Origin: Betaproteobacteria bacterium HGW-Betaproteobacteria-11
GTDB lineage: Bacteria; Pseudomonadota; Gammaproteobacteria; Burkholderiales; Rhodocyclaceae
Length of the DNA: 64,000 nt
NCBI GenBank assembly: GCA_002842395.1
Contig: PHCV01000001.1
Coordinates: 62,001 to 126,000 of the forward strand
Direction of reading: 5' to 3'
Shown in pieces: positions 30,672 through 42,068 of the stretch (its first letter is position 1; each line of letters opens with the position of its first letter). A program made the position numbers and the translations under genes. A model generated the notes under the pieces. That model saw nothing but the letters and a program-made list of their open reading frames with translations, was not told the DNA's origin and searched no databases.

Positions 30672-33600
30672 AGCGGTTCAATGTTTCAGAGTGGTCACTA
30701 AAGCATCCTTCGCTGGTGATCTACCTGATGGTCGTGCTGATGCTGGCCGGTATCCTGTCCTATTTCAAGCTGGGGCGGGCGGAAGATCCCGACTTCACGA
30801 TCAAGGTAATGGTGGTGCGCACGCTCTGGCCCGGGGCCACCGCGCCGGAGGTGGCGCACGAGCTGACCGAGCGGATCGAGAAAAAGTTACAGGACACACC
30901 CTGGCTCGACATCATCAAATCGTCTTCCAAGCCGGGTGAGTCGCTGATCTTCGTTCAGCTCAAGGACTACACGCCCAAGGCTGAAGTCGCCGCCGCCTGG
31001 TATCAGGTACGCAAGAAACTCGACGATATTCACCATACGTTGCCGCAGGGTGTTCTCGGGCCGTTCCCGAACGATGAATTCGGCGATGTGATCATGAATA
31101 TCTTCGCCGTCAGCGGTGACGACTACAGCCTGGGCGATCTGCGTCAGGAGGCCGACCGGATTGCCCGTGAACTGCGCCTGATTCCCGATGTGACCAAGAT
31201 CGAAATGATCGGCGTGCAGGACGAGAAAATCTATGTCGAGGCCGATCCGCTACGCCTGGCAAAACTTGGCCTGACGCCGGTCATGCTGTTCGATGCGCTG
31301 CAAAAGCAGAACGCGGTGACTCCGGCGGGGTTCATCGAAACCCGAACCGATCGCGTGCGCCTGCGGGTGAGCGGGGCGTATCAGGATATCGAGCAGATTC
31401 GCGCCACCGAACTGATTCTCGCCGGCCGGCATTTCCGCCTGGACGACATCGCTACGGTCAGGCGCGGACTGGTCGATCCGCCTGCTCCACGCTTCCACCA
31501 CAACGGACATGATGCGATCGGCATCGGTGTGGTGATGGCCAAGGGTGGCGACGTGATCCACCTGGGCGAGAACCTGCGCCAGCGCATCGGGCAGCTCAAG
31601 GCCGATTTGCCGGCCGGGATGACTATCGAGACGCTGACCGACCAGCCGCGGGTGGTCGATGAGTCGATCCACCTGTTCATCAAGTCGCTGGCCGAGGCCA
31701 TCCTGATCGTGCTGGCGGTTTCCTTCCTCAGCCTGGGCTGGCGCACCGGCACCGTGGTCGCGCTGTCCATCCCGCTGGTGCTGGCGGTGACTTTCCTGCT
31801 GATGAAAATCTTCGGTATCGACCTGCAGCGCATCTCGCTCGGCGCCCTGGTGATCGCCATGGGCCTGCTGGTCGATGACGCGATCATCGTGGTGGAAATG
31901 ATGGTGGTCAAGGTCGAGCAGGGCTGGGACCGTTTCAAGGCCGCCACCTTCGCCTATACCTCGACCGCTTTTCCGATGCTGACCGGCACCCTGATTACCG
32001 CCGCCGGCTTCGCGCCGGTGGGTTTCGCCAAGTCGAGCGCCGGCGAATATACCTTTTCGATCTTCGCCGTGGTGACGATCGCGCTGCTGGTTTCCTGGGT
32101 GGTCGCCGTGCTGTTCACGCCCTTCATCGGCTATCGCCTGCTGGATCTCAAGAAGCTCAAGACGCTGGGTCGGGAGCATCACGGCGATGTTTATGACACT
32201 CCCTTCTACCGGCGTTTCCGGCGGCTCGTCGAATGGTGCCTGCATCACCGCTGGCGGGTCATCGCCGCCACCGTCGGCGCCTTTGCCCTGGCCATCGTCG
32301 CCTTCAATACCGTGGTGCAAAAACAGTTCTTCCCTTCCGCCAGCCGGCCCGAGCTGATGATCGATCTCTGGTTGCCGCAAGGCGCCTCGCTGAAAGCCAC
32401 TGCGCATGAAGTCGAGCGCGTGGAAAAGCTCCTCGCCGGCGATCCCGATGTCGAGAAATATGCCTCTTTCATCGGCAACGGCGCGCCGCGCTTTTACCTG
32501 CCGCTCGACCAGCAGCTGTTCAACGACAACTTCGGCCAGTTCCTCGTCCTGAGCAAGGGGCTGGATGAAAGGGAAGTACTCAAGGCTCGACTGGAGAAAG
32601 AATTCGCCGCGCCAGACGGTTCCTGGTCGCATGTCCGCACCCGCGTGCTGCGGCTGGAGAACGGGCCGCCGGTCGGCTATCCGGTGCAGTTCCGTGTCAT
32701 GGGCGAGAACCTCGAGACGCTGCGCAAGATTGCCGAGCAGGTGGCGGCGCTGATGCGCCAGCATCCGAACCTGCAGGACGTACACCTGGATTGGAACGAC
32801 AAGGTGAAGAGCGTGCGTGTCGCCATCGACCAGGATCGCGCCCGGGCCCTGGGCGTCACCAGCCAGGACGTGGCGCTGACCCTGCAGGCCTGGCTGGTCG
32901 GCATGCCGCTCACCCAGCTACGCGAGAACGACCAGCTGATCGACATCGTCTGGCGTGCCGGAGAGCGGGGCGGGCAGAGCAACGGGCAGGCGCTGGGACA
33001 CCTGCCGGAACTCGACATCGTCACCGCCAGCGGCCGGCATGTCGCCCTGGCCCAGGTGGCGCGGCTTGAGCCGGTACTCGAAGAAGGCCTCATCTGGCGC
33101 CGCAACCGCCTGCCGACCATCACCGTGCGCGGCGATCTCATCGGCAAAATGCAGGCGCCGGTAGTTTCCATGCAGATCCAGCCGCGGCTCGATGCGATTC
33201 GCGCCAGTCTGCCGCCCGGCTATCGCATCGAGATGGGGGGCGCGATCGAGGAATCGGCCAAAGGCGAAGCGTCGATCATCACCGCCATGCCGCTGATGGT
33301 GGTTGCCGTGTTCACCCTGCTGATGCTGCAATTGCAAAGCTTCAGCCGCACGCTGATGGTGGTATTGACGGCGCCGCTGGGGCTGATCGGCGTGGCGCTT
33401 GCCCTGGTGGTTTTTCAGGTGTCCTTCGGCTTCGTCGCCAATCTCGGCGTGATCGCCCTGATGGGCATGATCATGCGCAACTCGGTGATCCTGATCGACC
33501 AGATCGAGCAGGATGAAAAAGCCGGCAAGGATACCTGGGAAGCCATCGTCAGCTCGACCGTGCGCCGCCTGCGGCCAATCGCATTGACCGCGGCGGCGGC

Positions 33601-33757
33601 CATTCTGGCCATGGTGCCCCTGGCCCGCCAGGTATTCTGGGGGCCGATGGCGATTGCCATCATGGGCGGACTGATGGTTGCCACCGTGCTCACCTGCCTC
33701 TCGCTGCCGGCGCTTTACGCCGCCTGGTTCAGGGTCAGAGCGCCGGGCGCGGCGTAG
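30668..33757 (+). CDS. RND-type efflux permease
   Basis: A 1029-residue proton-driven pump of the HAE1/AcrB superfamily. It has an N-terminal helix, a large periplasmic porter domain, helices 2-6 with the proton-relay motif GLLVDDAIIVVEMM, and a duplicated second half (MGMIMRNSVILIDQIEQDE). Sequence features such as WSLKHPSLVIYLMVVLMLAG and GRAEDPDFTIK place it in the MdtB/CzcA-related group of drug or organic compound pumps rather than metal pumps; the substrate is not predictable. The outer-membrane partner may be the TolC-like protein at 34849. Confidence 0.92.
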   Translation: MKRFNVSEWSLKHPSLVIYLMVVLMLAGILSYFKLGRAEDPDFTIKVMVVRTLWPGATAPEVAHELTERIEKKLQDTPWLDIIKSSSKPGESLIFVQLKDYTPKAEVAAAWYQVRKKLDDIHHTLPQGVLGPFPNDEFGDVIMNIFAVSGDDYSLGDLRQEADRIARELRLIPDVTKIEMIGVQDEKIYVEADPLRLAKLGLTPVMLFDALQKQNAVTPAGFIETRTDRVRLRVSGAYQDIEQIRATELILAGRHFRLDDIATVRRGLVDPPAPRFHHNGHDAIGIGVVMAKGGDVIHLGENLRQRIGQLKADLPAGMTIETLTDQPRVVDESIHLFIKSLAEAILIVLAVSFLSLGWRTGTVVALSIPLVLAVTFLLMKIFGIDLQRISLGALVIAMGLLVDDAIIVVEMMVVKVEQGWDRFKAATFAYTSTAFPMLTGTLITAAGFAPVGFAKSSAGEYTFSIFAVVTIALLVSWVVAVLFTPFIGYRLLDLKKLKTLGREHHGDVYDTPFYRRFRRLVEWCLHHRWRVIAATVGAFALAIVAFNTVVQKQFFPSASRPELMIDLWLPQGASLKATAHEVERVEKLLAGDPDVEKYASFIGNGAPRFYLPLDQQLFNDNFGQFLVLSKGLDEREVLKARLEKEFAAPDGSWSHVRTRVLRLENGPPVGYPVQFRVMGENLETLRKIAEQVAALMRQHPNLQDVHLDWNDKVKSVRVAIDQDRARALGVTSQDVALTLQAWLVGMPLTQLRENDQLIDIVWRAGERGGQSNGQALGHLPELDIVTASGRHVALAQVARLEPVLEEGLIWRRNRLPTITVRGDLIGKMQAPVVSMQIQPRLDAIRASLPPGYRIEMGGAIEESAKGEASIITAMPLMVVAVFTLLMLQLQSFSRTLMVVLTAPLGLIGVALALVVFQVSFGFVANLGVIALMGMIMRNSVILIDQIEQDEKAGKDTWEAIVSSTVRRLRPIALTAAAAILAMVPLARQVFWGPMAIAIMGGLMVATVLTCLSLPALYAAWFRVRAPGAA

Positions 33758-33815
33758 AATTGCCGCCTCGCAGACGAAATATCGTTGATAATCAGTTTAT
33801 GCTAATATTGGAGCC

Positions 33816-34469
33816 ATGATGAATTTCGAGCACGCCCGTTTCAACATGATCGAGCAGCAGTTGCGTCCGGCCCAGGTGCTGGATGAAAAGGTGCTGAAGC
33901 TGCTTGCGCTCGCCCGGCGCGAGGAGTTCGTGCCGCCGGCCTGGCGGCATCTGGCCTACGCGCAGACGGAGATTCCGCTGGGCCATGGCGCAAAAATGTT
34001 TACTCCGTTGCTCGAGGCCCGTGCGTTGCAGGCGCTGGCGCTGCGTCCGCACGAGACCATCCTCGAGATCGGCGCCGGCTCGGGGTTCATGGCGGCGTTG
34101 CTGGCCATTCATGCCGAGCATGTACGGACTATCGAGATCGAGCCGGAGCTGGCGGCGTTGGCACGGAGCAATCTGCAGCGGGCCGGGATGCGCAATGTTC
34201 AGGTCGAAACCGGCGATGGTCTGCAAGGCCTGGCCGCGCAGGCGCCCTTCGATGTGATCATGGTTTCCGGCGGGGTGGCTGAAGTGCCTGCCGCGCTGCT
34301 CGACCAGTTGAAGCCCGGCGGCCGGCTGTTTGCAGTGGTCGGCGCGGCGCCGGCGATGCAGGCGACGCTGGTGCGCCGGCAGGACAAGCATTTTCAGAGC
34401 GTGGCGCTGTTCGAGACGGTCGTCGACTATCTGCGTGGTGCCGAGTCGCCGCCGGAGTTCGTGTTCTGA
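33816..34469 (+). CDS. pcm: Protein-L-isoaspartate O-methyltransferase
   Basis: A 217-residue AdoMet-dependent methyltransferase repairing isoaspartyl residues. It has the family hallmarks VLEKVLKLL-like N-terminus, EIPLGHGAKMFTP and the AdoMet loop ILEIGAGSGFMAAL, followed by VSGGVAEVP. It starts ATGATG at 33816 and its stop overlaps the next rhodanese gene by one base. Confidence 0.92.
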   Translation: MMNFEHARFNMIEQQLRPAQVLDEKVLKLLALARREEFVPPAWRHLAYAQTEIPLGHGAKMFTPLLEARALQALALRPHETILEIGAGSGFMAALLAIHAEHVRTIEIEPELAALARSNLQRAGMRNVQVETGDGLQGLAAQAPFDVIMVSGGVAEVPAALLDQLKPGGRLFAVVGAAPAMQATLVRRQDKHFQSVALFETVVDYLRGAESPPEFVF

Positions 34470-34792
34470 TGCAGCAGATTTCGGTCATCCAGCTCAAGCA
34501 ATGGCTCGCCGATGCCCAGCGTGCCAGGCCGCTGTTGCTCGACGTACGCGAACCGTGGGAGTTCGCCACCTGCCACATTCCTGGCTCGGTATCGCTGCCG
34601 ATGCGGGCCTTGCCGGCTCGCCATCCGGAATTGAGCCGCGAGGCAGAGATCGTCGTGATTTGTCATCACGGCAGCCGCAGCCTGCAGAGCGGGCTGTTTC
34701 TCGAACAGATGGGCCTCGATCGGGTGATCAACCTGCAAGGTGGCGTGGCGGCCTGGGCTCATGAAGTCGATCCGTCAATGCCGAGTTATTGA
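34469..34792 (+). CDS. Rhodanese-domain protein
   Basis: A 107-residue single-domain sulfurtransferase with active-site loop CHHGSRS, and DVREPWEFATCHIPGS as the upper conserved element. It lies between pcm and tolC, a common order in Rhodocyclales. The sulfur donor and acceptor are unknown. Confidence 0.9.
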   Translation: MQQISVIQLKQWLADAQRARPLLLDVREPWEFATCHIPGSVSLPMRALPARHPELSREAEIVVICHHGSRSLQSGLFLEQMGLDRVINLQGGVAAWAHEVDPSMPSY

Positions 34793-34848
34793 GTGAAAAA
34801 GATGATCCCGAGCGAATCCCGAAGCGACGATCGACTGCGGAGCGTGCA

Positions 34849-36142
34849 ATGAACAAGCATCTGGCTGTGCTGGTGGCCGCTTGGCTGGTGTCCGCTGCGG
34901 CGGGGGCGGCCGACCTGCTCTCGATCTATCACGATGCCGCGGCCAACGATCCGCAGTTCGCCAGTGCGCGGGCCAGTCTCGACGCCGGACGCGAAAAATT
35001 GCCGCAGGGGCGTGCCGGGCTGCTGCCCGCAGTGGGCTTGAATGCCAATACGACCTGGAATGACGAAGACTATGCCTTGCGTCCCGCCGGCCATCTGGCC
35101 AAGCGTTACAACAGCAACGGCTGGACGGTGCAGCTCACCCAGCCCCTGTTCCGCTGGCAGAACTGGGTTGCCTATACCCAGTCCGAGCTGGCCGTGGCCC
35201 AAGCCGAAGCCCAGTTCGCGCAGGCCCGCCAGGATCTGGTGCTGCGTGTGACCCAGGCCTACTTCGACGTGCTGGCGGCGCAGGAAGCACTGGCCACGGC
35301 GCAAGCGCAGAAGGCGGCGATCAGCGAACAGCTCGAAGCCGCCAAGCGCAATTTCGAAGTCGGTACCGCCACTATCACCGATACCCATGAAGCGCAGGCG
35401 CGGCACGACCTGGCCGAAGCCCAGGAAATCGCCGCGCAGAGCGATCTCGAAGTCAAACGGCAGGCCCTGCGCAGCCTGATCGGCAAGGAAACGGAAGGGC
35501 TGAAAAACCTGAAGAGCGGTGTCGGCTTGAGTACGCCGCAACCCAATCAAATCAACCCATGGGTCGAGCAGGCCGAAACGGCAAGCCCCGGGGTGCTGGT
35601 TGCCCAGGCTGGCCTGGAAATCGCCCAGCGTGAAATCGAACGCCAGCGCGCCGGTCACCTGCCGACGCTCGACCTGGTGGCTACCCGCAGCCACAACGCG
35701 GTGAACGACGGCCCGTTCTTTGGTGGTTACGTCGCCGACAACCGCACGGTCGGCCTGCAACTGTCGGTCCCGTTGTTCGCCGGCGGCTACACGGTGTCGA
35801 AAGGCCGCGAAGCGGTGGCACTGAAGGAAAAGGCTGCGGCCGACCTGGAGAATGCCCGCCGCCAGGCCGCATTGGCCGCCCGCCAGACCTACCTCGGCGT
35901 GACCTCGGGGCTGGCCCAGGTGAAGGCGCTGGAAGCGGCGTATGCCTCCTCGCAGTCGTCCCTGGACTCGAACAAGCTGGGTTATGAAGTCGGCGTACGG
36001 ATCAATATCGATGTGCTCAACGCCCAGAGCCAACTTTACGACACGCGGCAGAAGCTGGTGCGCGCCCGGCTCGACACCCTGCTTGCGCTGCTGCGCCTGA
36101 AGGCCGCCGCCGGCAGCCTGGGTGAAGAGGATCTCGTGGCGA

Positions 36143-36162
<20 letters not shown>
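34849..36162 (+). CDS. tolC: TolC-family outer membrane channel
   Basis: An outer-membrane trimeric exit duct for type I secretion or RND pumps. The 437-residue protein has a signal peptide (LAVLVAAWLVSAAAGAA) and then two homologous outer membrane efflux repeats (VTQAYFDVLAAQEAL and ARQTYLGVTSGLAQVKA). ATG 34849 gives the signal; upstream codons to 34789 overlap the rhodanese end and are unlikely. It overlaps the end of waaA, which runs on the other strand. Confidence 0.93.
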
Positions 36163-37455
<1,293 letters not shown>

Positions 37456-37459
<4 letters not shown>

Positions 37460-38433
37460 GCGGGCGATTCTTTCTCGTCCAGCCAGGGTTCGGCCCGGTC
37501 AAGCACCTCGGCCACCGTGGGCGGCGCTTCCCGACGGCCGAGATTGATGGCCAGGGAACCGGCCAGCACGCCGGTGAGTTCCGGGTCGGAAGCGGCAAAC
37601 AGCGCCAGCGTCGGCCGCCCGAGGGCGGCGGCCAGATGGACGAGGCCGGTATCGACGCCGATCACCAGGCGGGCGTGGGTGATCTCCCGGGCGAGCGCTT
37701 CGAGCGGCGTGTCTTCGAGCACGCGGGCATGCGGAATCGTCGCGGCCAGGGCTTGCGCGGCCGCGCCTTCGGCGGCGTTGCCGGCCGGCAGCAGACAGGC
37801 GATGCCGCGCGTGCTCAAGTGCCGCCCAACCGCCAGCCAGTGTTCGGCAGGCCAGCGCTTGTCGGCGCGCGAGGTGTTGGTGAGCAGGATCGCCGTATCG
37901 CCAACGCCGAGTTTTTGCGGGGCCCTGGCGGTATCCGGGATGGTGAGGCCGTAGTCGAGCGCGGCTGGCAGCGAGTAGCCCGCCGCCAGCGCGACCAGTT
38001 GCCGGTTGCGGGTGACGGCGTGAAGATTCCTCGGCATCTCGAAGCGGTGCTGGTAGAAATGCGCGGCGAGCGGCTCGCGGGCGCTGGCGGCAGCGTAACC
38101 GCACCGCAGGCCGCGTGCCTGGGCGGCGATCAGGGCGCTCTTGAGCAGGCCCTGGGTGTCGATCACGAGATCGTATTCCGTGGCGCGCAGGCGGCGGCGA
38201 AATTCGCCCAGTTCGCGCCAGGTGACGGCCCGGGTCAGTGTTTTCCGCCAGCGCCGCAGCGCCACCGGCAGCACCTGACGGATGCGCGGATGAAGGCGGA
38301 CGATGGCGGCGTAATTCTCCTCCACCACCCAGTCGATCTCTGCCTCGGGAAAGGCGGCGGCGAGATCGCTTGCCACCGGCAGGTTATGCACGACGTCGCC
38401 GAGCGAGGAGGTTTTGACGAGGAGGATGCGCAT
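37456..38433 (-). CDS. waaC: ADP-heptose:LPS heptosyltransferase I
   Basis: A 325-residue GT9 enzyme that adds the first heptose to KDO2-lipid A. It opens with RILLVKTSSLGDVVHNLPV, the typical heptosyltransferase start, and later has GVDTGLVHLAAALGRPT, the ADP-heptose-binding motif. It is upstream of and coupled to waaA. Confidence 0.94.
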
Positions 38434-38597
38434 GAGCAGGGCGATTATCCTTGAAACCTCGGCCGCGGTGCGCTGTCACCCAACGGGTGAATCGCCTCGA
38501 AGGCACAAAGGCCGGTGTTCATGCGGCGGGTCAAGGATGGATAAGCGGTCAACTGAGGTTTCAAGGATTATAGGCCGCCCGTGATAAGCTCGAACGC

Positions 38598-39464
38598 ATG
38601 TCGCCGCCCGCCGTTCCTCCCTTGCCCGCCCCGCCGCCGCTATCGGCCGTGCTGATCACCCGCGATGCTGTCGGCATGCTCCCGGCATGCCTCGAAAGTC
38701 TCGCCTTCTGCGCCGAGATCGTGGTGGTGGATTCGGGCAGCGAGGACGGTACGCCCGAGCTGGCGCGCGCGCTTGGCGCGCGGGTGATCGAAAGTCACTG
38801 GCGCGGCTTCGGGGCGCAAAAACAGTTTGCCGTCGAGCAGGCTCGCCACGACTGGGTGCTCTGCGTCGATGCCGACGAACGGGTGAGCCCCGGGCTGCGC
38901 GAGTCGATCCGGGCGCTGTTCGCCGTTGCCGCCCCGCAAAGCGGGAATGTCTGCCCCCGAAGGGGAATTCCAGGCATGCAAAGCCCCGGTACGCAAGGCA
39001 CGTCCGCGCCGGGTTTTTGTGCCTATCGCTTTCCTCGCTGCAACCGCTTCATGGGCCGCTATCTGCGGCATGGCGAGGGCTATCCCGACTGGAGTCTGCG
39101 TCTCTTCGACCGGCGGCATGCGCGCTGGTCAAGCGACGCGGTGCATGAAAAAGTGCTGTGCACGGACCCGATGGGCGTGCTCGAAGGCGACCTGCTGCAC
39201 GATTCGGCCGAATCCCTGGAGACGTATCTGGCCAAGCAGAACCGCTATTCGACGCTGGCCGCCGAGGCGGCGCTGGCCGCCGGCAAACGGGCGCACGCCG
39301 GACATCTGCTCTTCTCGCCGCTGCTGCGCTTTCTCAAGTTTTACGTCTTCCGTCTGGGCCTTCTCGATGGCGTCGAGGGCCTGGTGCACATCCTCATCGG
39401 CTGCACGGCGAGCTTTGCCAAGTATGCGAAAATGCTCGATCTGCAGCGAAACCGTTCCTCATGA
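38598..39464 (+). CDS. Family 2 glycosyltransferase (WaaE-like) with a palindromic insertion
   Basis: A 288-residue GT-A fold enzyme similar to WaaE-type LPS core beta-glucosyltransferases. It has [19 protein letters not shown] at the N-terminus, the DXD-like [13 protein letters not shown] and the later [19 protein letters not shown]. About residues 112-140 hold an extra segment (after RALFAVAAP, before [14 protein letters not shown]) not usual in the family. It is encoded by DNA with two small hairpins, listed separately. The frame stays open, so the gene may work. It overlaps the epimerase gene by 4 bases. Confidence 0.85.
   Translation: MSPPAVPPLPAPPPLSAVLITRDAVGMLPACLESLAFCAEIVVVDSGSEDGTPELARALGARVIESHWRGFGAQKQFAVEQARHDWVLCVDADERVSPGLRESIRALFAVAAPQSGNVCPRRGIPGMQSPGTQGTSAPGFCAYRFPRCNRFMGRYLRHGEGYPDWSLRLFDRRHARWSSDAVHEKVLCTDPMGVLEGDLLHDSAESLETYLAKQNRYSTLAAEAALAAGKRAHAGHLLFSPLLRFLKFYVFRLGLLDGVEGLVHILIGCTASFAKYAKMLDLQRNRSS
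38933..38965. repeat. Twin mini-hairpins inside the glycosyltransferase gene
   Basis: CCCGC-AAA-GCGGG (38933-38945) and CCCC-GAA-GGGG (38955-38965) lie within a stretch that encodes residues foreign to the glycosyltransferase family. They look like a REP-type palindromic unit inserted in frame. Dispersal elsewhere in the genome cannot be judged here. Confidence 0.45.
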
Positions 39465-40468
39465 AAATCCTCATTACCGGCTGCGCCGGCTTCATCGGCA
39501 TGCACGTCTGCGCGCGTCTCCTGGCCCGCGGGGATGAGGTCGTCGGCATCGACAACCTCAACGACTATTACGACGTCAACCTCAAGGAAGCCCGCCTGGC
39601 GCGGCTCATTCTGCAGCCGGGCTTCCGCTTCGTCAAACTCGACATCGCCGCGCGCGACGGCATGGCGGCGTTGTTTGCCGCCGAGCGGCCGCAGCGGGTG
39701 ATCAATCTCGCCGCCCAGGCCGGTGTGCGTTATTCACTGCAAAACCCGCACGCCTACATCGAGAGCAATGTGACCGGCTTCACCAACATCCTCGAGGGCT
39801 GCCGCCACAACGGGGTCGAGCATCTGGTCTATGCCAGCAGTTCCAGCGTCTATGGCGGCAACGAAAAGCTGCCGTTCTCCGAACACGACAACGTCGATCA
39901 CCCGGTCAGCCTGTATGCGGCGACGAAAAAAGCCAACGAGCTGATGGCGCACACCTACAGCCATCTCTACGGCCTGCCGGCGACCGGGCTGCGTTTCTTC
40001 ACCGTGTATGGGCCGTGGGGCCGGCCGGACATGGCGCTGTTCCTGTTCACCCGGGCGATGCTCGAAGACCGGCCGCTCGAGGTTTATAACCACGGCAGGA
40101 TGCAGCGCGACTTCACCTACATCGACGACATCGTCGAAGGCGTGCTGCGCGTGCTCGATCGCCCGCCCGCGGCCGATCCGGCCTTCGACAAACAGCGCCC
40201 CGATCCGGCGACGAGCTGGGCGCCCTGGCGGGTGTTCAACATCGGCAACCACCAGCCGGTCGAGCTGATGGCTTACATCGAGGCGCTCGAGGCGGCACTG
40301 GGCAAACCAGCGGAAAAGAACTTCCTGCCGCTGCAGCCGGGCGACGTGCCGGCGACCAGTGCCGATACCGTGGAACTGGGGCGGATCACCGGCTTCGTTC
40401 CGGCCACGCCGGTTGCCGAAGGCGTGCGCCGCTTCGTAGACTGGTATCGCGCCTATCACGGCGTCTAG
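39461..40468 (+). CDS. UDP-sugar (UDP-glucuronate-type) 4-epimerase
   Basis: A 335-residue extended short-chain dehydrogenase that epimerises a UDP-sugar, most like UDP-glucuronate to UDP-galacturonate enzymes. It has the NAD loop [11 protein letters not shown], the catalytic SSSSVYGG and Y-x3-K in YAATKKANE, plus [14 protein letters not shown], the usual GAE motif. It is coupled to the glycosyltransferase upstream, so it probably makes a sugar for LPS core or capsule. Confidence 0.88.
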   Translation: MKILITGCAGFIGMHVCARLLARGDEVVGIDNLNDYYDVNLKEARLARLILQPGFRFVKLDIAARDGMAALFAAERPQRVINLAAQAGVRYSLQNPHAYIESNVTGFTNILEGCRHNGVEHLVYASSSSVYGGNEKLPFSEHDNVDHPVSLYAATKKANELMAHTYSHLYGLPATGLRFFTVYGPWGRPDMALFLFTRAMLEDRPLEVYNHGRMQRDFTYIDDIVEGVLRVLDRPPAADPAFDKQRPDPATSWAPWRVFNIGNHQPVELMAYIEALEAALGKPAEKNFLPLQPGDVPATSADTVELGRITGFVPATPVAEGVRRFVDWYRAYHGV

Positions 40469-40482
40469 CAGAGTCAGCCAAC

Positions 40483-41295
40483 ATGACCGATCGTTACGCC
40501 GTGTTCGGCAACCCCATCGGCCATAGCCTGTCACCGCGCATTCATGCCCTGTTCGCCGCGCAGTGCGGCGAGGATCTGAGTTACGAGGCGATCCTCGCCC
40601 CGCTGGACGACTTTGCCGGTGCGCTGCGCGGGTTCATCGCCACCGGCGGGCGCGGGGCGAACGTCACCGTGCCATTCAAGGAGCAGGCTTATCGTCTGGC
40701 CGATGTACGCACGCCACGGGCGGAAGCGGCCGGCGCGGTCAATACCTTGAGCTTCGGTGGCGACGGCATCGTCGGCGATAACACCGATGGCGCCGGGCTG
40801 GTGCGCGATCTGACCGTCAATCTTGGCGTCGACCCCGGCGGGCGGCGCATTCTGCTGCTCGGCGCCGGCGGCGCGGCGCGCGGCGTGGTTTTGCCGTTGC
40901 TGGAGCAAAAGCCGGCCGCGCTGTTCATCGCCAATCGCACGGCGGACAAGGCGCGGCAGCTGGCTGCGCGCTTTGCCGCGCAGGGCAGGATACAGGGCGG
41001 CGGCTTCGAGCTGCTCGATGCCCGCGCTTTCGATCTGGTGATCAACGCCACCTCGGCCGGCCTGACCGGCGCCGTCCTGCCAGCGCCGACTTTTGCGGCC
41101 GATGCGCTGGCCTACGAGATGGTCTATGGGCGCATGACGCCGTTCCTGCGCCAGGCCCAGGCGGCCTGTGCGCGCACCGTCGATGGCCTCGGCATGCTGG
41201 TCGAACAGGCGGCGGAAGCCTTCCTGCTCTGGCGCGGGGTGCGGCCACAGACCGCGCCGGTGCTCGCCGCGTTGCGCGCGATCCGGCAGGCATGA
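40483..41295 (+). CDS. aroE: Shikimate dehydrogenase
   Basis: Reduces 3-dehydroshikimate to shikimate with NADPH in aromatic amino acid synthesis. The 270 residues contain the shikimate site NPIGHSLSP, the catalytic lysine in [11 protein letters not shown], the NADP loop [10 protein letters not shown] with NRT following, and the closing [12 protein letters not shown]. It overlaps mtgA by 4 bases. Confidence 0.95.
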   Translation: MTDRYAVFGNPIGHSLSPRIHALFAAQCGEDLSYEAILAPLDDFAGALRGFIATGGRGANVTVPFKEQAYRLADVRTPRAEAAGAVNTLSFGGDGIVGDNTDGAGLVRDLTVNLGVDPGGRRILLLGAGGAARGVVLPLLEQKPAALFIANRTADKARQLAARFAAQGRIQGGGFELLDARAFDLVINATSAGLTGAVLPAPTFAADALAYEMVYGRMTPFLRQAQAACARTVDGLGMLVEQAAEAFLLWRGVRPQTAPVLAALRAIRQA

Positions 41296-41990
41296 GACCG
41301 GCGCCGCGCTGGCTCAAGCTCGGCCTGGCCTGGTTGTTCGGTCTGCTGCTGGCGTGGCAGGGCTGGTATGTCGGCTGGGTGACATGGTGGAAATGGGTCG
41401 ATCCGGGGGTGACCAGTTTCCAGAGTCAGCGACTCGACGAATTGCGGCAGAAGCACCCGCAGGCCGAACTGAAACAGACCTGGGTCCCTTATGAAAAGAT
41501 TTCCATGCATCTCAAACGCGCCGTGGTCGCTGCCGAGGATGACCGTTTCATCGACCATGAGGGCTTCGACTGGGAGGGGATGCAAAAGGCGCTGGAAAAA
41601 AACCGGCGCAAGGGCAAGGTGGTGGCCGGCGGCTCGACCATCTCGCAGCAACTGGCAAAGAACCTGCTGCTCTCGTCGAACCGTTCGCTGCTGCGCAAGG
41701 GCGAGGAGGCGATCATCACCTTCTGGCTGGAACTGCTGTGGGACAAGCGGCGCATCCTCGAGGTCTATCTGAATGTGGTCGAATGGGGCGAGGGCATCTT
41801 CGGCGCCGAGGCGGCGGCCAGACATTATTTCGGCGTTGCGGCGAGCCAGCTCAGCGCCGTCCAGGCCGCCCGGCTGGCGGTGATGCTGCCGGCGCCGCGA
41901 CGCTATGAGAAAAACATCTACTCCGCCTATCTCACCGGCCGCACCGAGCGGATTCTGAGCCGCATGTCCGAGGCCGAGGTGCCACGCTGA
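41292..41990 (+). CDS. mtgA: Monofunctional peptidoglycan glycosyltransferase
   Basis: A 232-residue GT51 enzyme anchored by one N-terminal helix, polymerising lipid II in the periplasm. It carries the catalytic motif [15 protein letters not shown] and the second motif [13 protein letters not shown], then [19 protein letters not shown]. No transpeptidase domain follows, so it is the monofunctional form. Confidence 0.95.
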   Translation: MRPAPRWLKLGLAWLFGLLLAWQGWYVGWVTWWKWVDPGVTSFQSQRLDELRQKHPQAELKQTWVPYEKISMHLKRAVVAAEDDRFIDHEGFDWEGMQKALEKNRRKGKVVAGGSTISQQLAKNLLLSSNRSLLRKGEEAIITFWLELLWDKRRILEVYLNVVEWGEGIFGAEAAARHYFGVAASQLSAVQAARLAVMLPAPRRYEKNIYSAYLTGRTERILSRMSEAEVPR

Positions 41991-42068
41991 CCCGGCGCGG
42001 CTACAATGGCGGCCTTTGCCGTTGTTTGCTCCTGCACGCAACGGATTTTCCCAGCAGAGGTTGCCGCC

